Of a stretch of DNA of 64,000 bases, positions 18,684-27,656 are shown piece after piece (position 1 is the first letter of the stretch; each line of letters starts with the position of its first letter). A model generated the notes under the pieces. It was not told where the DNA came from, did no database searches, and worked only from the letters and a program-made list of their open reading frames with translations. The stretch comes from DATFDN01 sp963756495 (lineage in GTDB: Bacteria > Pseudomonadota > Alphaproteobacteria > Acetobacterales > Acetobacteraceae). The position numbers and the translations under genes are program-made. The DNA lies in contig CAVWNS010000013.1 in the NCBI GenBank assembly GCA_963756495.1, forward strand, positions 58,255 to 122,254. Reading direction: 5' to 3'.

Positions 18684-19535
18684 TCAGACGGGCGTCAGCA
18701 GCACATGCTCCTCGGTGATGGTGACGTCGTCGGAAACCATATCGCGGTAGCGGGGCAGAAATCCGACCAGCTCCTGGGCCGATGGTTCCTCGTGCACGAC
18801 GCGGCTTTGCGCCACCGCAAATCCCGCGGCTGCGATGAGCCGGCGCATCTCGGAGTGACGTATCTTGTTGATGTAGCCTGGCGCATGATCGCCGTCGTCC
18901 AGCATATACTGCCAGCGGCTCGCCTGCACGGTGTAGCGCCGGTGATCGCGATAATCGATCGCGGCGAAAAGCAGGCCGGCGTCGGAGATCGAGGTTCGGA
19001 AGCCGGCGAGATAGGACGGAAGGTCAGCAACATGCTCCAGGACGGAGTACGACGTCAGCAGGTCGAACCGTCGTTCCTGCGGTGGCAGCGCGAGGTAATC
19101 GCCGTTGCGGAGCCGAATCGTCCCGGGCACCCCGCGCAGGTCGCCATCGAGCAAGGCGCCGAGGTTGAAGGCGGCGCATTGTTCCCGCAGCGCGCGCGGC
19201 GTGACCGCCACTCGCGTCGTGTCGGTACCCAGTCGGCCCGATAGCACGGCGAGAATCAGGGCATACACGCCCACGGCGACCGGTGCCTCGGCGGGCGGCT
19301 CGACCATATCAACGGCAAGCACGTTATCCGCGCCCAACAGATAGAGCAGGCTTGCCACTGACAGCGGCCGGACGGCGCCGCATCCGAAATCGATGCACGT
19401 CTTGCCGTGCAGACTAATGCGCTGGAGAGCGAGCAGTTCGACAATTGACTTAAGCTGCACAAACGTTGAAGCGGGCCCCCACGCATACGCGGGCGCAACC
19501 AACTGACCGAGCAACCGGTCGATCTCCTGTTTCAC
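18684..19535 (-). CDS. SAM-dependent methyltransferase (class I)
   Basis: This 283-residue protein has the SAM-binding motif CIDFGCGAVRPLSVA near residue 48, an acidic motif II (VLAVDMVEP) and the later FDLLTSYSVLEHVADLPSYL segment typical of methyltransferase type 11/12 folds. No targeting signal is present. The start ATG overlaps the stop of the upstream acetyltransferase gene by four bases, so the two are co-translated. With acetyl- and sulfotransferases next to it, a glycan or glycolipid acceptor is plausible, but this is inference from context. Confidence 0.85.
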   Translation of the reverse strand: MKQEIDRLLGQLVAPAYAWGPASTFVQLKSIVELLALQRISLHGKTCIDFGCGAVRPLSVASLLYLLGADNVLAVDMVEPPAEAPVAVGVYALILAVLSGRLGTDTTRVAVTPRALREQCAAFNLGALLDGDLRGVPGTIRLRNGDYLALPPQERRFDLLTSYSVLEHVADLPSYLAGFRTSISDAGLLFAAIDYRDHRRYTVQASRWQYMLDDGDHAPGYINKIRHSEMRRLIAAAGFAVAQSRVVHEEPSAQELVGFLPRYRDMVSDDVTITEEHVLLTPV

Positions 19536-20266
19536 CGCTCCAGATCCTTCATGCGCACGAGTTCCGGTTCATAAGGCGTCAACGTGTTATTGATGCTGCG
19601 GAGCCCATCGATGGTGGCTTCTGGCGAGGTGAAATCGACATCGGCCAGTTGCCACGGGGCAAAGCGCCACCATGCGAGTTCCAGCATCTGCGCGGCCAAG
19701 GACGACGAGAGACGCATGCGGCGGACAGTCGCCGGATTGCCGGCGACAATGGCGTACGGAGGCACATCTTTCGTTACCACCGACATCGCGCCGATCACTG
19801 CGCCATCGCCGATGGTCACCCCCGGCCGGACGAAGGCGCCATGTCCGATCCACACATCGTTGCCTATCGTTATCATCCCCGGATGTTCGAAGGGGAAGCG
19901 GCGTAGAGGCGCTTTGTAGGCATGGTAATCTGCGGCCGCCTCGAAGTCCCGTCCGATTGCGAAGAGCGTTTCCCGTGCGTAGAAGAACGGACTCGTGCTG
20001 CCGCCCTTCAGGGGGTGATTGGAACGACCGACCTGGACCTGTTCGCCGATCGAGCAGTAGCGGCCGATGCTTACCCGGGCGAAATGTCCGGTGACGGCGT
20101 AGCTGAAGGCGCCGATCTTGAACTCCCCGAGCAGGCCCATCCACTTGATGCTGCACGGCGGCTCGAATACCGCCTCGTCAGGGAAATTCGATAGACCGGG
20201 AGCATGAAATGTCTCCACGCCCCTTGCTCGCAGGAGTTTCTGGGCATCACTGGTAAGCGTAATCAT
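19532..20266 (-). CDS. CatB-like hexapeptide acetyltransferase
   Basis: This 244-residue protein resembles xenobiotic/virginiamycin acetyltransferases and sugar acetyltransferases: VSIGRYCSIGEQVQVGRSNHPL, then ITIGNDVWIGHGAFVRPG and GAVIGAMSVVTKDVPPYAIVAGNPA. The histidine in SNHP is the predicted catalytic base. The chain starts MITLTSDAQ. Its stop overlaps the methyltransferase start. Drug acetylation is a family possibility, but the position among methyl- and sulfotransferases favours modification of a surface saccharide. Confidence 0.82.
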   Translation of the reverse strand: MITLTSDAQKLLRARGVETFHAPGLSNFPDEAVFEPPCSIKWMGLLGEFKIGAFSYAVTGHFARVSIGRYCSIGEQVQVGRSNHPLKGGSTSPFFYARETLFAIGRDFEAAADYHAYKAPLRRFPFEHPGMITIGNDVWIGHGAFVRPGVTIGDGAVIGAMSVVTKDVPPYAIVAGNPATVRRMRLSSSLAAQMLELAWWRFAPWQLADVDFTSPEATIDGLRSINNTLTPYEPELVRMKDLER

Positions 20267-20398
20267 TTGGGAATCGGTTTACCTGCGCGTTATGCTGCGA
20301 AGCGGTATCGTGCGCCATGCCGCCGGGTCAAGCGGGACGCTAATGCCAACTGTAGAAATCGATTCCGCCTTGCAAGCTGGCTCTCTATACGGAAATCC

Positions 20399-21205
20399 AT
20401 GTCCCGCAAGAGCAACCAAGCGCATCTGGAGAGCCTGGTCGAGACGTCGGCCGCCCGTAATTGGCCCCGCCCCGAGCGCAACAGGCTGATCATCCTTTTC
20501 ACCCCCCGCTCGGGCAGCAGCTGGTTTGGGGACCTGCTCACCAGCACCAGAGTACTGGGCAATCCAAACGAGTTCCTGAACCAGGATATCAATGCCGACA
20601 TTGTGCGGCGGTTCGGCGCGCGCACCGAGGTTGATTTCCTGAACGCCCTCGAAACTGAGACCGCATCGGGCAACGGCGTGTTCAGCATGGAGGTCATCTG
20701 GGGGCACATCGAACTGAGTGAGATCGATCTCCTAGGCTACTACAGAGGGGCCCAATTCGCGTATCTGCGGCGCAAGGACATTCTCGCCCAGGCCATCTCG
20801 CTCCTGCTCGCGACCGAGACGGGCGTGTTCCACAATCGGACCGGGGATGGCGAGACCGCGCCGACCCGGATCGCCGAGCAGCTTGTCTCGGCTGACACCA
20901 CATTCACGGGCATTCGACGCTGGTGGGGCCATTTCCAGAACTACGAATGCCTGACCGAGGTCCAGTTCGCGATCCGCGGCATCCGGCCGCTGCGGCTCTA
21001 TTACGAGGATCTCGTCGCCGATCCGCCCGGCACGATCGCCCGCGTGCTCGAACTTTGCGACATGCGGGCCGACGCGGCGGGGCCGCCGCAATCATCCTAC
21101 AAGCCGGTGCGCAGCGAACTGAACGACGAGCTGGCGCGGCTGTTCAGGACCCGGGAAGCCGAATTCGTGCGAACCATGGAGTCCTTCCGTCCGCCGCTGA
21201 CGTGA
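20399..21205 (+). CDS. Stf0-family sulfotransferase
   Basis: This 268-residue enzyme is predicted to transfer sulfate from PAPS to a carbohydrate hydroxyl. The PAPS 5'-phosphosulfate loop is IILFTPRSGSSWFGDLL near residue 32. NPNEFLN, the segment AYLRRKDILAQAISLLLA (3'-phosphate site) and LYYEDLVADPPG match the Stf0 family, known for trehalose 2-sulfotransferase. The start MSRKSNQ is chosen because the family N-terminus begins there; an open frame extends upstream without similarity. It is divergent from the acetyltransferase-methyltransferase pair. A trehalose-6-phosphate synthase gene lies 1.5 kb away. Confidence 0.87.
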   Translation: MSRKSNQAHLESLVETSAARNWPRPERNRLIILFTPRSGSSWFGDLLTSTRVLGNPNEFLNQDINADIVRRFGARTEVDFLNALETETASGNGVFSMEVIWGHIELSEIDLLGYYRGAQFAYLRRKDILAQAISLLLATETGVFHNRTGDGETAPTRIAEQLVSADTTFTGIRRWWGHFQNYECLTEVQFAIRGIRPLRLYYEDLVADPPGTIARVLELCDMRADAAGPPQSSYKPVRSELNDELARLFRTREAEFVRTMESFRPPLT

Positions 21206-21232
21206 CTGGCTGGGCGAGGGCGCAGCGCCGGG

Positions 21233-21838
21233 TCAGCCCGCGGCCAGGCGGCGCTCCACGAAGTCCAGCCGGTCCTGGCCCCAGAAGATCTCATCGCCGA
21301 TGACATAGCTGGGCGCCCCGAAGACCCCGCGGGCGAGGGCCGTCCTTGTGTCCTCCGCGCGGCGGTCGGCCCAGCGTTCCTCCGCGCCCGATCGCATCAG
21401 CGACGGCGCGTCGAGGCCGACCTCGCGGATCAGGGTCGCGAGGGTGTCGGGGTCTCCGGTGTCCTTCTCCTCTTCCCACAGCGCCTTCAGCGCCCGATGC
21501 GCGAGCGCGATGGCCGGGGCGTCGCCCATCGTCTCGCGGGCCGCGATCACGCATTGCGCCGCCAAATTCTCCTTGGCGGGAAAGAAGCGGGGCTTGATCT
21601 GGATCGGGATGCCCAGATGGTCCCGCCACCGCCGCAGCTCCATCAGCCGATAGGCCTGGCGCTGCGGGGCGCGCTTCGGCAACGGTAGCCCGCCGGACGC
21701 GGGGAAGATTTCGCCGAAATCGACCGGATGGATGCGCACGCTGGCCCCGTGCCGGGCGGCCGAGCCCTCCAGCCGCGCGGCGCCGAGATGGGTCCAGGGC
21801 GAGTTTAGCGAGGCGTAGTAGTCGATATGCAGGGCCAT
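21233..21838 (-). CDS. 2-hydroxychromene-2-carboxylate isomerase-like protein (DsbA/GST-kappa fold)
   Basis: This 201-residue protein has a thioredoxin-like fold with a long helical insert: IDYYASLNSPWTHLGA at the N-terminus, with Ser where DsbA has its first Cys, and GVFGAPSYVIGDEIFWGQDRLDFVERRL at the C-terminus. This is the signature of glutathione-dependent 2-hydroxychromene-2-carboxylate isomerases and related GST-kappa enzymes. It is cytoplasmic. It lies 11 bases downstream of the VOC protein gene on the same strand, so it is probably co-transcribed with otsA and the VOC gene. Confidence 0.86.
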   Translation of the reverse strand: MALHIDYYASLNSPWTHLGAARLEGSAARHGASVRIHPVDFGEIFPASGGLPLPKRAPQRQAYRLMELRRWRDHLGIPIQIKPRFFPAKENLAAQCVIAARETMGDAPAIALAHRALKALWEEEKDTGDPDTLATLIREVGLDAPSLMRSGAEERWADRRAEDTRTALARGVFGAPSYVIGDEIFWGQDRLDFVERRLAAG

Positions 21839-21849
21839 CCGTCTCCCAT

Positions 21850-22704
21850 TTACGCGCGAAATTCCAGGGCGGTGCCGAACGCGGCGGCGGCGGGGACGAG
21901 GATGCGCCGGTCCGCGCGCAGTGCGCCGATTTCGCCGCCGGCCAGCGCCCTTGCCGCTTGATCGAGGGAGCGGGTCCGCAAGGTCAGGGCCGCCATGAAG
22001 GAGGTCCGGCCGGCCGGATCAGGCGAAGCGGCGCCGAATTCCGCCTGAAGGGCGGCCGGCGTGACAACCTCGATCCGCGACAGGCCGGCAAGCAGCGTCC
22101 GGGCCGCACCGTCGCGCCGCACCGCGTCGGACCCGAACATGCGGACGAACAGGGCGCCCAGCTCCGCCGGGTCCTGCGCCGCGACGACCGCGCGGATGAC
22201 GCCGACAGCCCCGTTGGCGTGATGGCGCCATTCGTCGCGCCAGACGAGGTCGCGGCTGAAATGGTGGCAGAAATAAAGCCGGCCGGCCGCGACGACGCCG
22301 GATTGCAGGCGCACCGTCCGAAACACCGCGTCCCGCTTTTCCCCGCTTGCCAGCTCCACGGGACGGGAGAACTCGTTCGGCGGCTCCACCGGCACACCCA
22401 CCGCGCGCAGGGCCGCGAAGACGCCGGCAAAGTCCTCGGTGCCGAACACCAAGCCGTTGAGGCCGATCGGCGCGTCCAGGATCTCCGTCCGGCGTGGGTT
22501 GCCGGCCGGCAAGGAGGCGGGGGCGGCGATCAGTTCCAGATACTCGGTCCCGAAGATCGCCAGGTGGTTCATCGAGCCGAGCGTGTGATGGCCGCGCGGG
22601 GTCAGGGTGAACCCGAGCCGGCGGTAGGTCGCGAGGCCCTCGTCGATGCGCGTACGGACGTTGACCACTACGTGGTCGAGGGTCGGCACGGGCAGGACGC
22701 TCAT
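21850..22704 (-). CDS. VOC-superfamily (glyoxalase-like) protein
   Basis: This 284-residue protein starts PVPTLDHVVVNVRTRIDEG with the metal-ligand-type histidine of a VOC module. It continues with GSMNHLAIFGTEYLELI, the second ligand pair, and a second half with LYFCHHFSRDLVW. It fits the Glyoxalase_3 family, in which the two modules are fused. No specific reaction can be assigned. The ATG overlaps the otsA stop by four bases (TCAT on the plus strand), indicating coupled translation. Confidence 0.82.
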   Translation of the reverse strand: MSVLPVPTLDHVVVNVRTRIDEGLATYRRLGFTLTPRGHHTLGSMNHLAIFGTEYLELIAAPASLPAGNPRRTEILDAPIGLNGLVFGTEDFAGVFAALRAVGVPVEPPNEFSRPVELASGEKRDAVFRTVRLQSGVVAAGRLYFCHHFSRDLVWRDEWRHHANGAVGVIRAVVAAQDPAELGALFVRMFGSDAVRRDGAARTLLAGLSRIEVVTPAALQAEFGAASPDPAGRTSFMAALTLRTRSLDQAARALAGGEIGALRADRRILVPAAAAFGTALEFRA

Positions 22705-24158
22705 CGGAGCCGGCCCGCGATCCCGCCAATCGGCGCAAGGCTGATCGCCGGGGTGCCGGCGGCGTGGTCGGGATCGAACGGCTCGTCATCTTCCGACCGG
22801 CCGAGATGGTCCAGGAAGACCTCGCAGAAGCGGCGCGCGGTGAAGTGCCAGACATTGTGGCGCAAGGCCCGATGCCGCTCCTGGCGTTCGCCCAGGCTCA
22901 TGGTGAGCGCGCGGTGCATGGCCTCGGCGATCTCGTCGGCATCGTACGGGTTGACGATCAGTGCGTCGGTCATCTCGTCCGCCGCGCCGGCAAAGCGCGA
23001 CAGGATCAGGACGCCCGGATCGGCCGGGTCCTGCGCGGCGACGAACTCCTTGGCGACGAGGTTCATGCCATCGCGCAGCGGCGTCACCACCCCGATGCGC
23101 GCCACCCGGTAGAACCCGGCGAGCGTGCGCCGCCGCACCGGGCGGGTCATGTAGCGCAACGGGACCCAGTCGAACTCGGAGTAGCGACCGTTGGTGTCCC
23201 CGGCGATGCGGTTCAGCTCCTCGCCCAGCTCCCGGTAGTCGTTCAGGTCCTCGCGGGAGCGGGCGGCGATCTGGAGCAGGCTGACGCAGCGGCGATGCTC
23301 CGGATAGCGCGCGAGCAGCCGACCGAACGCCTCCAGCCGGTTCAGCAGGCCCTTGGAGTAGTCCAGCCGATCCACGCCGATCGCCAGCTGGCGCGGACCC
23401 AGGCTGTTGCGCAGCCGCTGCGACTCCGAACCTCGCTCGGCCTGGGCCGCCGTATGCGCGAACTCCTCCGCGTCGATGCCGATCGGGTCCACCACCGGCG
23501 TGAAGGAGCACGTGCCGAAGCCGAGCCGCCCGGTGCCGTCGAGCTTGGCACCCAGCATCTCGCGCACGCAGTCGATGAAGGCCTTGCGATAGGTCTCGGT
23601 GTGGAAGCCGATGACGTCATAGGCGCACATCGACGCGAGCAGGGCGTCGGCGTGCGGCAGCGCCTGCATGATCGCCGGCGGGGCGAAGGGGGTGTGCAGG
23701 AAGAAGCCGATCCGGTTGCGCACGCCGAGCGCCCGCAGTTCCGCGCCCAGCGGGATCAGGTGGTAGTCATGCACCCAGACGAGATCGCTCGGCCGCAGCA
23801 GCGCGGCCAGTGCCGCGGCGAAGCGCCGGTTGACCGCGCGATAGCCCTGATACTCCTCGGTTCGGTAGTGCAGCAGCCCCATGCGGAAATGCAGCAGCGG
23901 CCACAGCGCGCTGTTGGAATAGCCCGCGTAGAAGCGCTGGTAGTCGGATTCGCTGAGGTCGATCGTGGCGTAGGTGATGCCGTCGGAGGTCACGAGGGTC
24001 GGCTCGGGAGCGGCGCGCGTCGCCCGACGTCCGCTCCAGCCGAACCACAGCGAGCCGGGCGTGAGTGCGTCCGCGAGGGCCACCGCCAAGCCGCCCGCCC
24101 GCGGGCCCTTGTCACTGGGCAGCGGAACGCGATTGGATACCACCACGAGCCGCGCCAC
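22701..24158 (-). CDS. otsA: Alpha,alpha-trehalose-6-phosphate synthase
   Basis: This GT20 enzyme of 485 residues makes trehalose 6-phosphate from UDP-glucose and glucose 6-phosphate. Visible motifs are LVVVSNRVPLP at the N-terminus, the glucose-6-phosphate contacts in WVHDYHLIPLG, the nucleotide-sugar site VDRLDYSKGLLNRLEAF and the acidic DGMNLVAKEFVAAQ. A GTG start is preferred, since GGGGAGGA stands upstream and the protein then begins directly with the first strand. No trehalose-phosphatase (OtsB) is in the window. It heads a three-gene operon with the VOC and isomerase-like genes and is divergent from a glycosyltransferase gene. Confidence 0.93.
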   Translation of the reverse strand: MARLVVVSNRVPLPSDKGPRAGGLAVALADALTPGSLWFGWSGRRATRAAPEPTLVTSDGITYATIDLSESDYQRFYAGYSNSALWPLLHFRMGLLHYRTEEYQGYRAVNRRFAAALAALLRPSDLVWVHDYHLIPLGAELRALGVRNRIGFFLHTPFAPPAIMQALPHADALLASMCAYDVIGFHTETYRKAFIDCVREMLGAKLDGTGRLGFGTCSFTPVVDPIGIDAEEFAHTAAQAERGSESQRLRNSLGPRQLAIGVDRLDYSKGLLNRLEAFGRLLARYPEHRRCVSLLQIAARSREDLNDYRELGEELNRIAGDTNGRYSEFDWVPLRYMTRPVRRRTLAGFYRVARIGVVTPLRDGMNLVAKEFVAAQDPADPGVLILSRFAGAADEMTDALIVNPYDADEIAEAMHRALTMSLGERQERHRALRHNVWHFTARRFCEVFLDHLGRSEDDEPFDPDHAAGTPAISLAPIGGIAGRLR

Positions 24159-24288
24159 GGGTTGTCCTCCCCATCTTTTATTTGGGCGAATCCACGGCGG
24201 ATATCGCCTCAAAAAAACCTGACCGACGAAGTTTGCTGCAAATGCGGCCATGCGGCCACGGCTGATGGACCCGGAGGACGAGCAAAAA

Positions 24289-25341
24289 ATGCGGATCGCC
24301 CAGATCGCCCCGCTGACCGAGGCTGTGCCTCCCCGGCTCTACGGCGGCACCGAACGCGTGGTGTCTTACCTGACTGAAGAGCTGGTCCAGCTGGGCCACG
24401 ACGTGACGCTGTTCGCCAGCGGCAATTCTATCACATCCGCGCGACTGGAGCCTGGATGGCCGATCGCGCTTCGCTTCAATTCCAGCCTCCGGGACTTCCA
24501 GGCCCCGCATACGCTGATGCTGGAGAGCGTCTCCGACCAGGCGGACGATTTCGACATCCTGCACTTTCACATGGATTACTGGCCGTTCCCCCTGTTCAGT
24601 CGCCAGCGCACGCCCATGGTGACAACCCTGCATGGGCGACTGGACCTGCCGGAACAGGGGCTGATCTTCGATCGCTTCCGTCACGTGCCCCTCGTCTCCA
24701 TCTCCGATGCCCAGCGCCGGCCGATGCCGGCGGCGAACTTCGTCCGCACCATCCATCATGGGCTGCCGCCGGACCTGCTCGTGCCGCAGCCGGTCAAGCC
24801 ATCCTACCTCGCGTTCCTGGGCCGCATCTCGCCGGAGAAGTCGCCCGACCGCGCCATTCGCATTGCCCGGCGTGCCGGTATTCCGCTGAAGATGGCCGCC
24901 AAGATCGATCGGGTGGACGAAGTGTATTATCGCGAGCGCATCCGTCCCCTGATCGACGGTCGTCACGTCGAACTGATCGGGGAGATCGGCGATGCCGACA
25001 AGGCGGAATTCCTGAGCGGCGCCGTCGCGCTGCTCACGCCCATCGACTGGCCTGAACCGTTCGGCCTGGTGATGATCGAGGCCATGGCATGCGGGACGCC
25101 GGTGATCGCGTTCAGTCGCGGCTCCGTCCCCGAGGTGGTGGATGACGGGCTGACCGGCTTCGTCGTCCAAGACGAGCCGGGCGCCGTCTCCGCCGTGCCG
25201 CTCGCGGCGGCCCTGCCGCGCGGGGCGATCCGGCGACGCTTCGAGCAGCGCTTCAATGCCAGGCGCATGGCGGAGGATTATGTGGATCTGTATGGCGCGC
25301 TGGCCAGCGAACGCCGCATTCGCCTGCGCGTGGCGACCTGA
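24289..25341 (+). CDS. GT4-family glycosyltransferase
   Basis: This 350-residue retaining glycosyltransferase has a GT-B fold: MRIAQIAPLTEAVPPRLYGG with the glycine loop, VTTLHGRLDLP, YLAFLGRISPEKSPDRAIRIA at the second Rossmann domain, and the donor-binding EPFGLVMIEAMACGTPVIAF with the EX7E motif. The start is chosen because GGAGGACGAG lies upstream and the fold begins at this Met. Donor and acceptor are not evident. The 130 bp shared upstream region with otsA suggests joint regulation, for example in an osmoprotection or glycan role. Confidence 0.88.
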   Translation: MRIAQIAPLTEAVPPRLYGGTERVVSYLTEELVQLGHDVTLFASGNSITSARLEPGWPIALRFNSSLRDFQAPHTLMLESVSDQADDFDILHFHMDYWPFPLFSRQRTPMVTTLHGRLDLPEQGLIFDRFRHVPLVSISDAQRRPMPAANFVRTIHHGLPPDLLVPQPVKPSYLAFLGRISPEKSPDRAIRIARRAGIPLKMAAKIDRVDEVYYRERIRPLIDGRHVELIGEIGDADKAEFLSGAVALLTPIDWPEPFGLVMIEAMACGTPVIAFSRGSVPEVVDDGLTGFVVQDEPGAVSAVPLAAALPRGAIRRRFEQRFNARRMAEDYVDLYGALASERRIRLRVAT

Positions 25342-25390
25342 GGCTAGCGGCCACATTGTAAGCGTTGACCGGTCGGAACCCCTCCCCCGA

Positions 25391-25467
25391 CCCCCTCCCG
25401 CAAGGGGAGGGGGAGTCTCCCTCCTGTCTGTGATCTGTGAATTGCGTAGCCCGCAAGGGGAGGGGGA
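25391..25467. repeat. GC-rich palindromic interspersed repeat, one and a half copies
   Basis: CCCCCTCCC at 25391 pairs with GGGGAGGGGG at 25404 around a GCAA loop, forming a hairpin. The right half recurs at 25450-25467 (CCCGCAAGGGGAGGGGGA). It sits between convergent genes, so it may stop transcription from both sides. Similar C-run/G-run palindromes are common intergenic repeats in alphaproteobacteria. Confidence 0.65.
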
Positions 25468-25500
25468 GGCAGAGCGGGACTGGAGGGTCCCTGCCGCCGC

Positions 25501-26572
25501 TCAGCGTCGTGTCGTCGTTCCGCCGGGGACCGAAGTATCGGCGTTGCCGGATCTGTTGCCGGCCGGGTTGTTGCCGGCGCCTGATACGGTGACGCCTGGG
25601 CCGCCAATGTGTCCGACATCGGAGGTGCTGCCGCCCTCGGCGATGCCGGAGGAGGTGCCGGAGATCGAACTCCCGGTATGGCTGGGTCTGGCGCACGCGC
25701 AGGTTGTTCTGCACATGGCGAACGCCCGAGACCTCGTCGGTGAGGTCCTCGGCCAGGCGTTTGGAGTAGCGGCTGTCGACGTTGCCGCTCAACGTGACCT
25801 CGCCCGATGAGACCGTGACTTCGATCTCCGTGGCGTCCAGGATCGGGTTGTCGGTGAGGCGATCGCTCACGTCCTCGCGGATGCGTTCGTCAGAGCGCGT
25901 GTAGCCGCGCGGCCCGCGTCCGCGATGGTGGTCGCGACCGCCCTCGTCATTCTCGCGGCGGCGTTCGGCCGGGGCGTCGCCGAACCACGACGACACCTCG
26001 TCGGAGGCGCGGTCCCACCAGCCCCGGTCATCGCGCGAGCGATCCGGATAGTCCTCCCGCTCGCCAGGGCGGTCGCGGTTGTAGCCGGGCCGCCCGTAGC
26101 CGGTGGACTCCCATCCCTGGTTTCCGCCCCGGTCGCGGCCCCGGCCCTCGTCGAAGCCCCAGTTTCCGCCCGGCACACCGCCCGTGGCGCGGCGGATACC
26201 CTCGGTGGGGCCGGTGTTCGAGCCATAGCCTCGGCCCCACTCCTCGCGGCCATAGTCACGCTGGCCATAGTCACGCTGGCCATAGTCACGCTGGCCATAG
26301 TCACCCCGGCCGCCGGCACGCTGGTAGCCACGCCCTTGGCCCTCCCGCTGGGCACGGTCCCACCCGCCACCGGCGGAATAGCCGCGCCCGGAGTCACCGC
26401 GGTCCCGGCGCCAATCGTTCTCCGGGTCCCGGCGCCCGCCTTCGCCGCCGCCGTATTCCGGGCGGCCATAGCGGCCGCGCTCGTGCTCGTCGCGACGGGC
26501 GCGTTCGCGCTCCTCGCCGTAGCCGTACGAGCGGTCGCGGTCGCGGCGCCAGTCGTCCCTCTGGTCAGCCAT
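25501..26572 (-). CDS. BON-domain protein with long Gly/Arg/Asp/Tyr-rich disordered N-terminus (one apparent indel)
   Basis: About 356 residues. Residues 1-200 are low complexity: charged and aromatic repeats (RDDWRRDRDRSYGYGEE, then four YGQRD-like units), ending in a WWDRASDEVSSWFGD segment of the SWFGD type. A BON domain follows (about residues 215-290: IREDVSDRLTDNPILDATEIEV, GEVTLSGNVDSRYSKRLAEDL), which usually binds membranes or lipids in stress proteins. The C-terminal tail is reached by a frame change near 25680, one extra C after ACC; correction gives 357 codons. There is no signal peptide. Its start MADQRDDW has AAGGAGGC upstream. Confidence 0.8.
26251..26310 (-). repeat. Four tandem 15-bp units inside the BON-domain gene
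   Basis: CATAGTCACGCTGGC is repeated at 26251, 26266 and 26281, with a degenerate fourth copy at 26296. On the coding strand each unit encodes a pentapeptide of the YGQRD type. The unit length preserves the reading frame, so copy number could vary without disrupting the gene. Confidence 0.95.
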
Positions 26573-26801
26573 TCTCGCCTCCTTCGCGGGAAAGTCCGCC
26601 TTGTGAACGACAGGCCGGCGGGCGGGTTGCCCGCACGCGCGCGCCCTCGGGAGGGCGCAACTTGGTCGCGGCTGACGCGTTTCCCGGCGATCTCGACAGC
26701 ATGGGGGCATCGCATGGCCAGCGAGGCGGCACGGCAGGGGCTTGTCCGACGGCTGGACCGGAACGGCGGGACGCGCGCGGCCGAGCGCGGAGGGGCGTGA
26801 G

Positions 26802-27320
26802 ATGGCCTTCGTGCTCGCCAGTCCCGCGTTCAAGGAGGGAGAGGAGATCCCCTCCCGCTACACCAACGAGGGCGCCAACGTGTCGCCCCCGCTGACATGG
26901 TCCGATCCGCCCGAGGGAACCCGCAGCTTCGTGCTGATCATGGAAGACCCCGACGCGCCGGACGGGGTGTTCCGCCATTGGGGCTTGTACGACATCGCGG
27001 GGGACCGGAGGGCGTTGCCGGAGGCGATCGGCCACGGCGTCAAGACCGAGCCAATGGGCCACGGCGTCAACGACTTCGAGCACCCCCGTTATGACGGCCC
27101 GGCGCCGCCCGAAGCCGACCCGGCGCATCGCTACGTGTTCCGCCTCGCCGCATTGGACCTCGATGTGCCGACGCGCGCGCCGAAGCGGTTGGTCGCCGAC
27201 ATCTGGGAAGCCGCCCAACCGCACATGCTCGGCGAGGCAACCCTGACCGGCACGTATGCGAGCCGCCATCACGGGACGGCGGCCGCCGGGGCGGACAACG
27301 AGGTAGGGGAACGAGAATGA
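26802..27320 (+). CDS. YbhB/YbcL-type phosphatidylethanolamine-binding-like protein
   Basis: This 172-residue protein belongs to the bacterial PEBP family: EGEEIPSRYTNEGANVSPPLTW at the N-terminus, LIMEDPDAPDGVFRHWGLYDI (the DPDxP and HW pocket motifs), and YDGPAPPEADPAHRYVFRLAALD. PEBP proteins bind small anionic ligands; no enzymatic role is certain. There is no signal peptide, so it is cytoplasmic. GAGGGGCGTGAG precedes the ATG. The next gene overlaps its stop by four bases. Confidence 0.9.
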   Translation: MAFVLASPAFKEGEEIPSRYTNEGANVSPPLTWSDPPEGTRSFVLIMEDPDAPDGVFRHWGLYDIAGDRRALPEAIGHGVKTEPMGHGVNDFEHPRYDGPAPPEADPAHRYVFRLAALDLDVPTRAPKRLVADIWEAAQPHMLGEATLTGTYASRHHGTAAAGADNEVGERE

Positions 27321-27604
27321 TGCAATCGCGCCTGATCGCCGTCGCCGCGCTGGCGGGGAGCCTCCTGCTCCCCGCGCTGGCGCAGGCCGGCACGCCCCCG
27401 TCCCAGAGCCAGGACAATGGCGGTCATGGCATGTTCACCGGCGCCGGCAATCTGTGGAGCGGCAGGACCCGCTCGGCCGGGGCTCCGCCCGGCGCGACCC
27501 CAGGATCGAAGGCCGGGGAGGCGGCTCATCAGCGCGGGCTCGCGGCGGAAAAGAACGAAACCGCCGCGCAGCAAGGGGCGTCGGGGCAGCGCCCAGGAGG
27601 CTGA
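27317..27604 (+). CDS. Small exported protein of unknown function
   Basis: This 95-residue protein has a clear Sec signal peptide (SRLIAVAALAGSLLLPALAQA, cleavage after AQA near residue 24) followed by a Gly/Ala/Pro/Gln-rich, probably disordered mature part of about 70 residues with no cysteine. It overlaps the PEBP gene stop (ATGA), so it is made together with it. I do not recognise a family. The ATG three bases downstream is an alternative start. Confidence 0.68.
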   Translation: MMQSRLIAVAALAGSLLLPALAQAGTPPSQSQDNGGHGMFTGAGNLWSGRTRSAGAPPGATPGSKAGEAAHQRGLAAEKNETAAQQGASGQRPGG

Positions 27605-27656
27605 GCCCGGCCGTCTGAATTCGCCGGATCAGTTCCAGGGGGTCAGCCCAGGCGGA

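Noticed and set aside
26251..26310. CRISPR-like repeat array
   Set aside because: The units are contiguous with no spacers and keep the reading frame of a coding gene.
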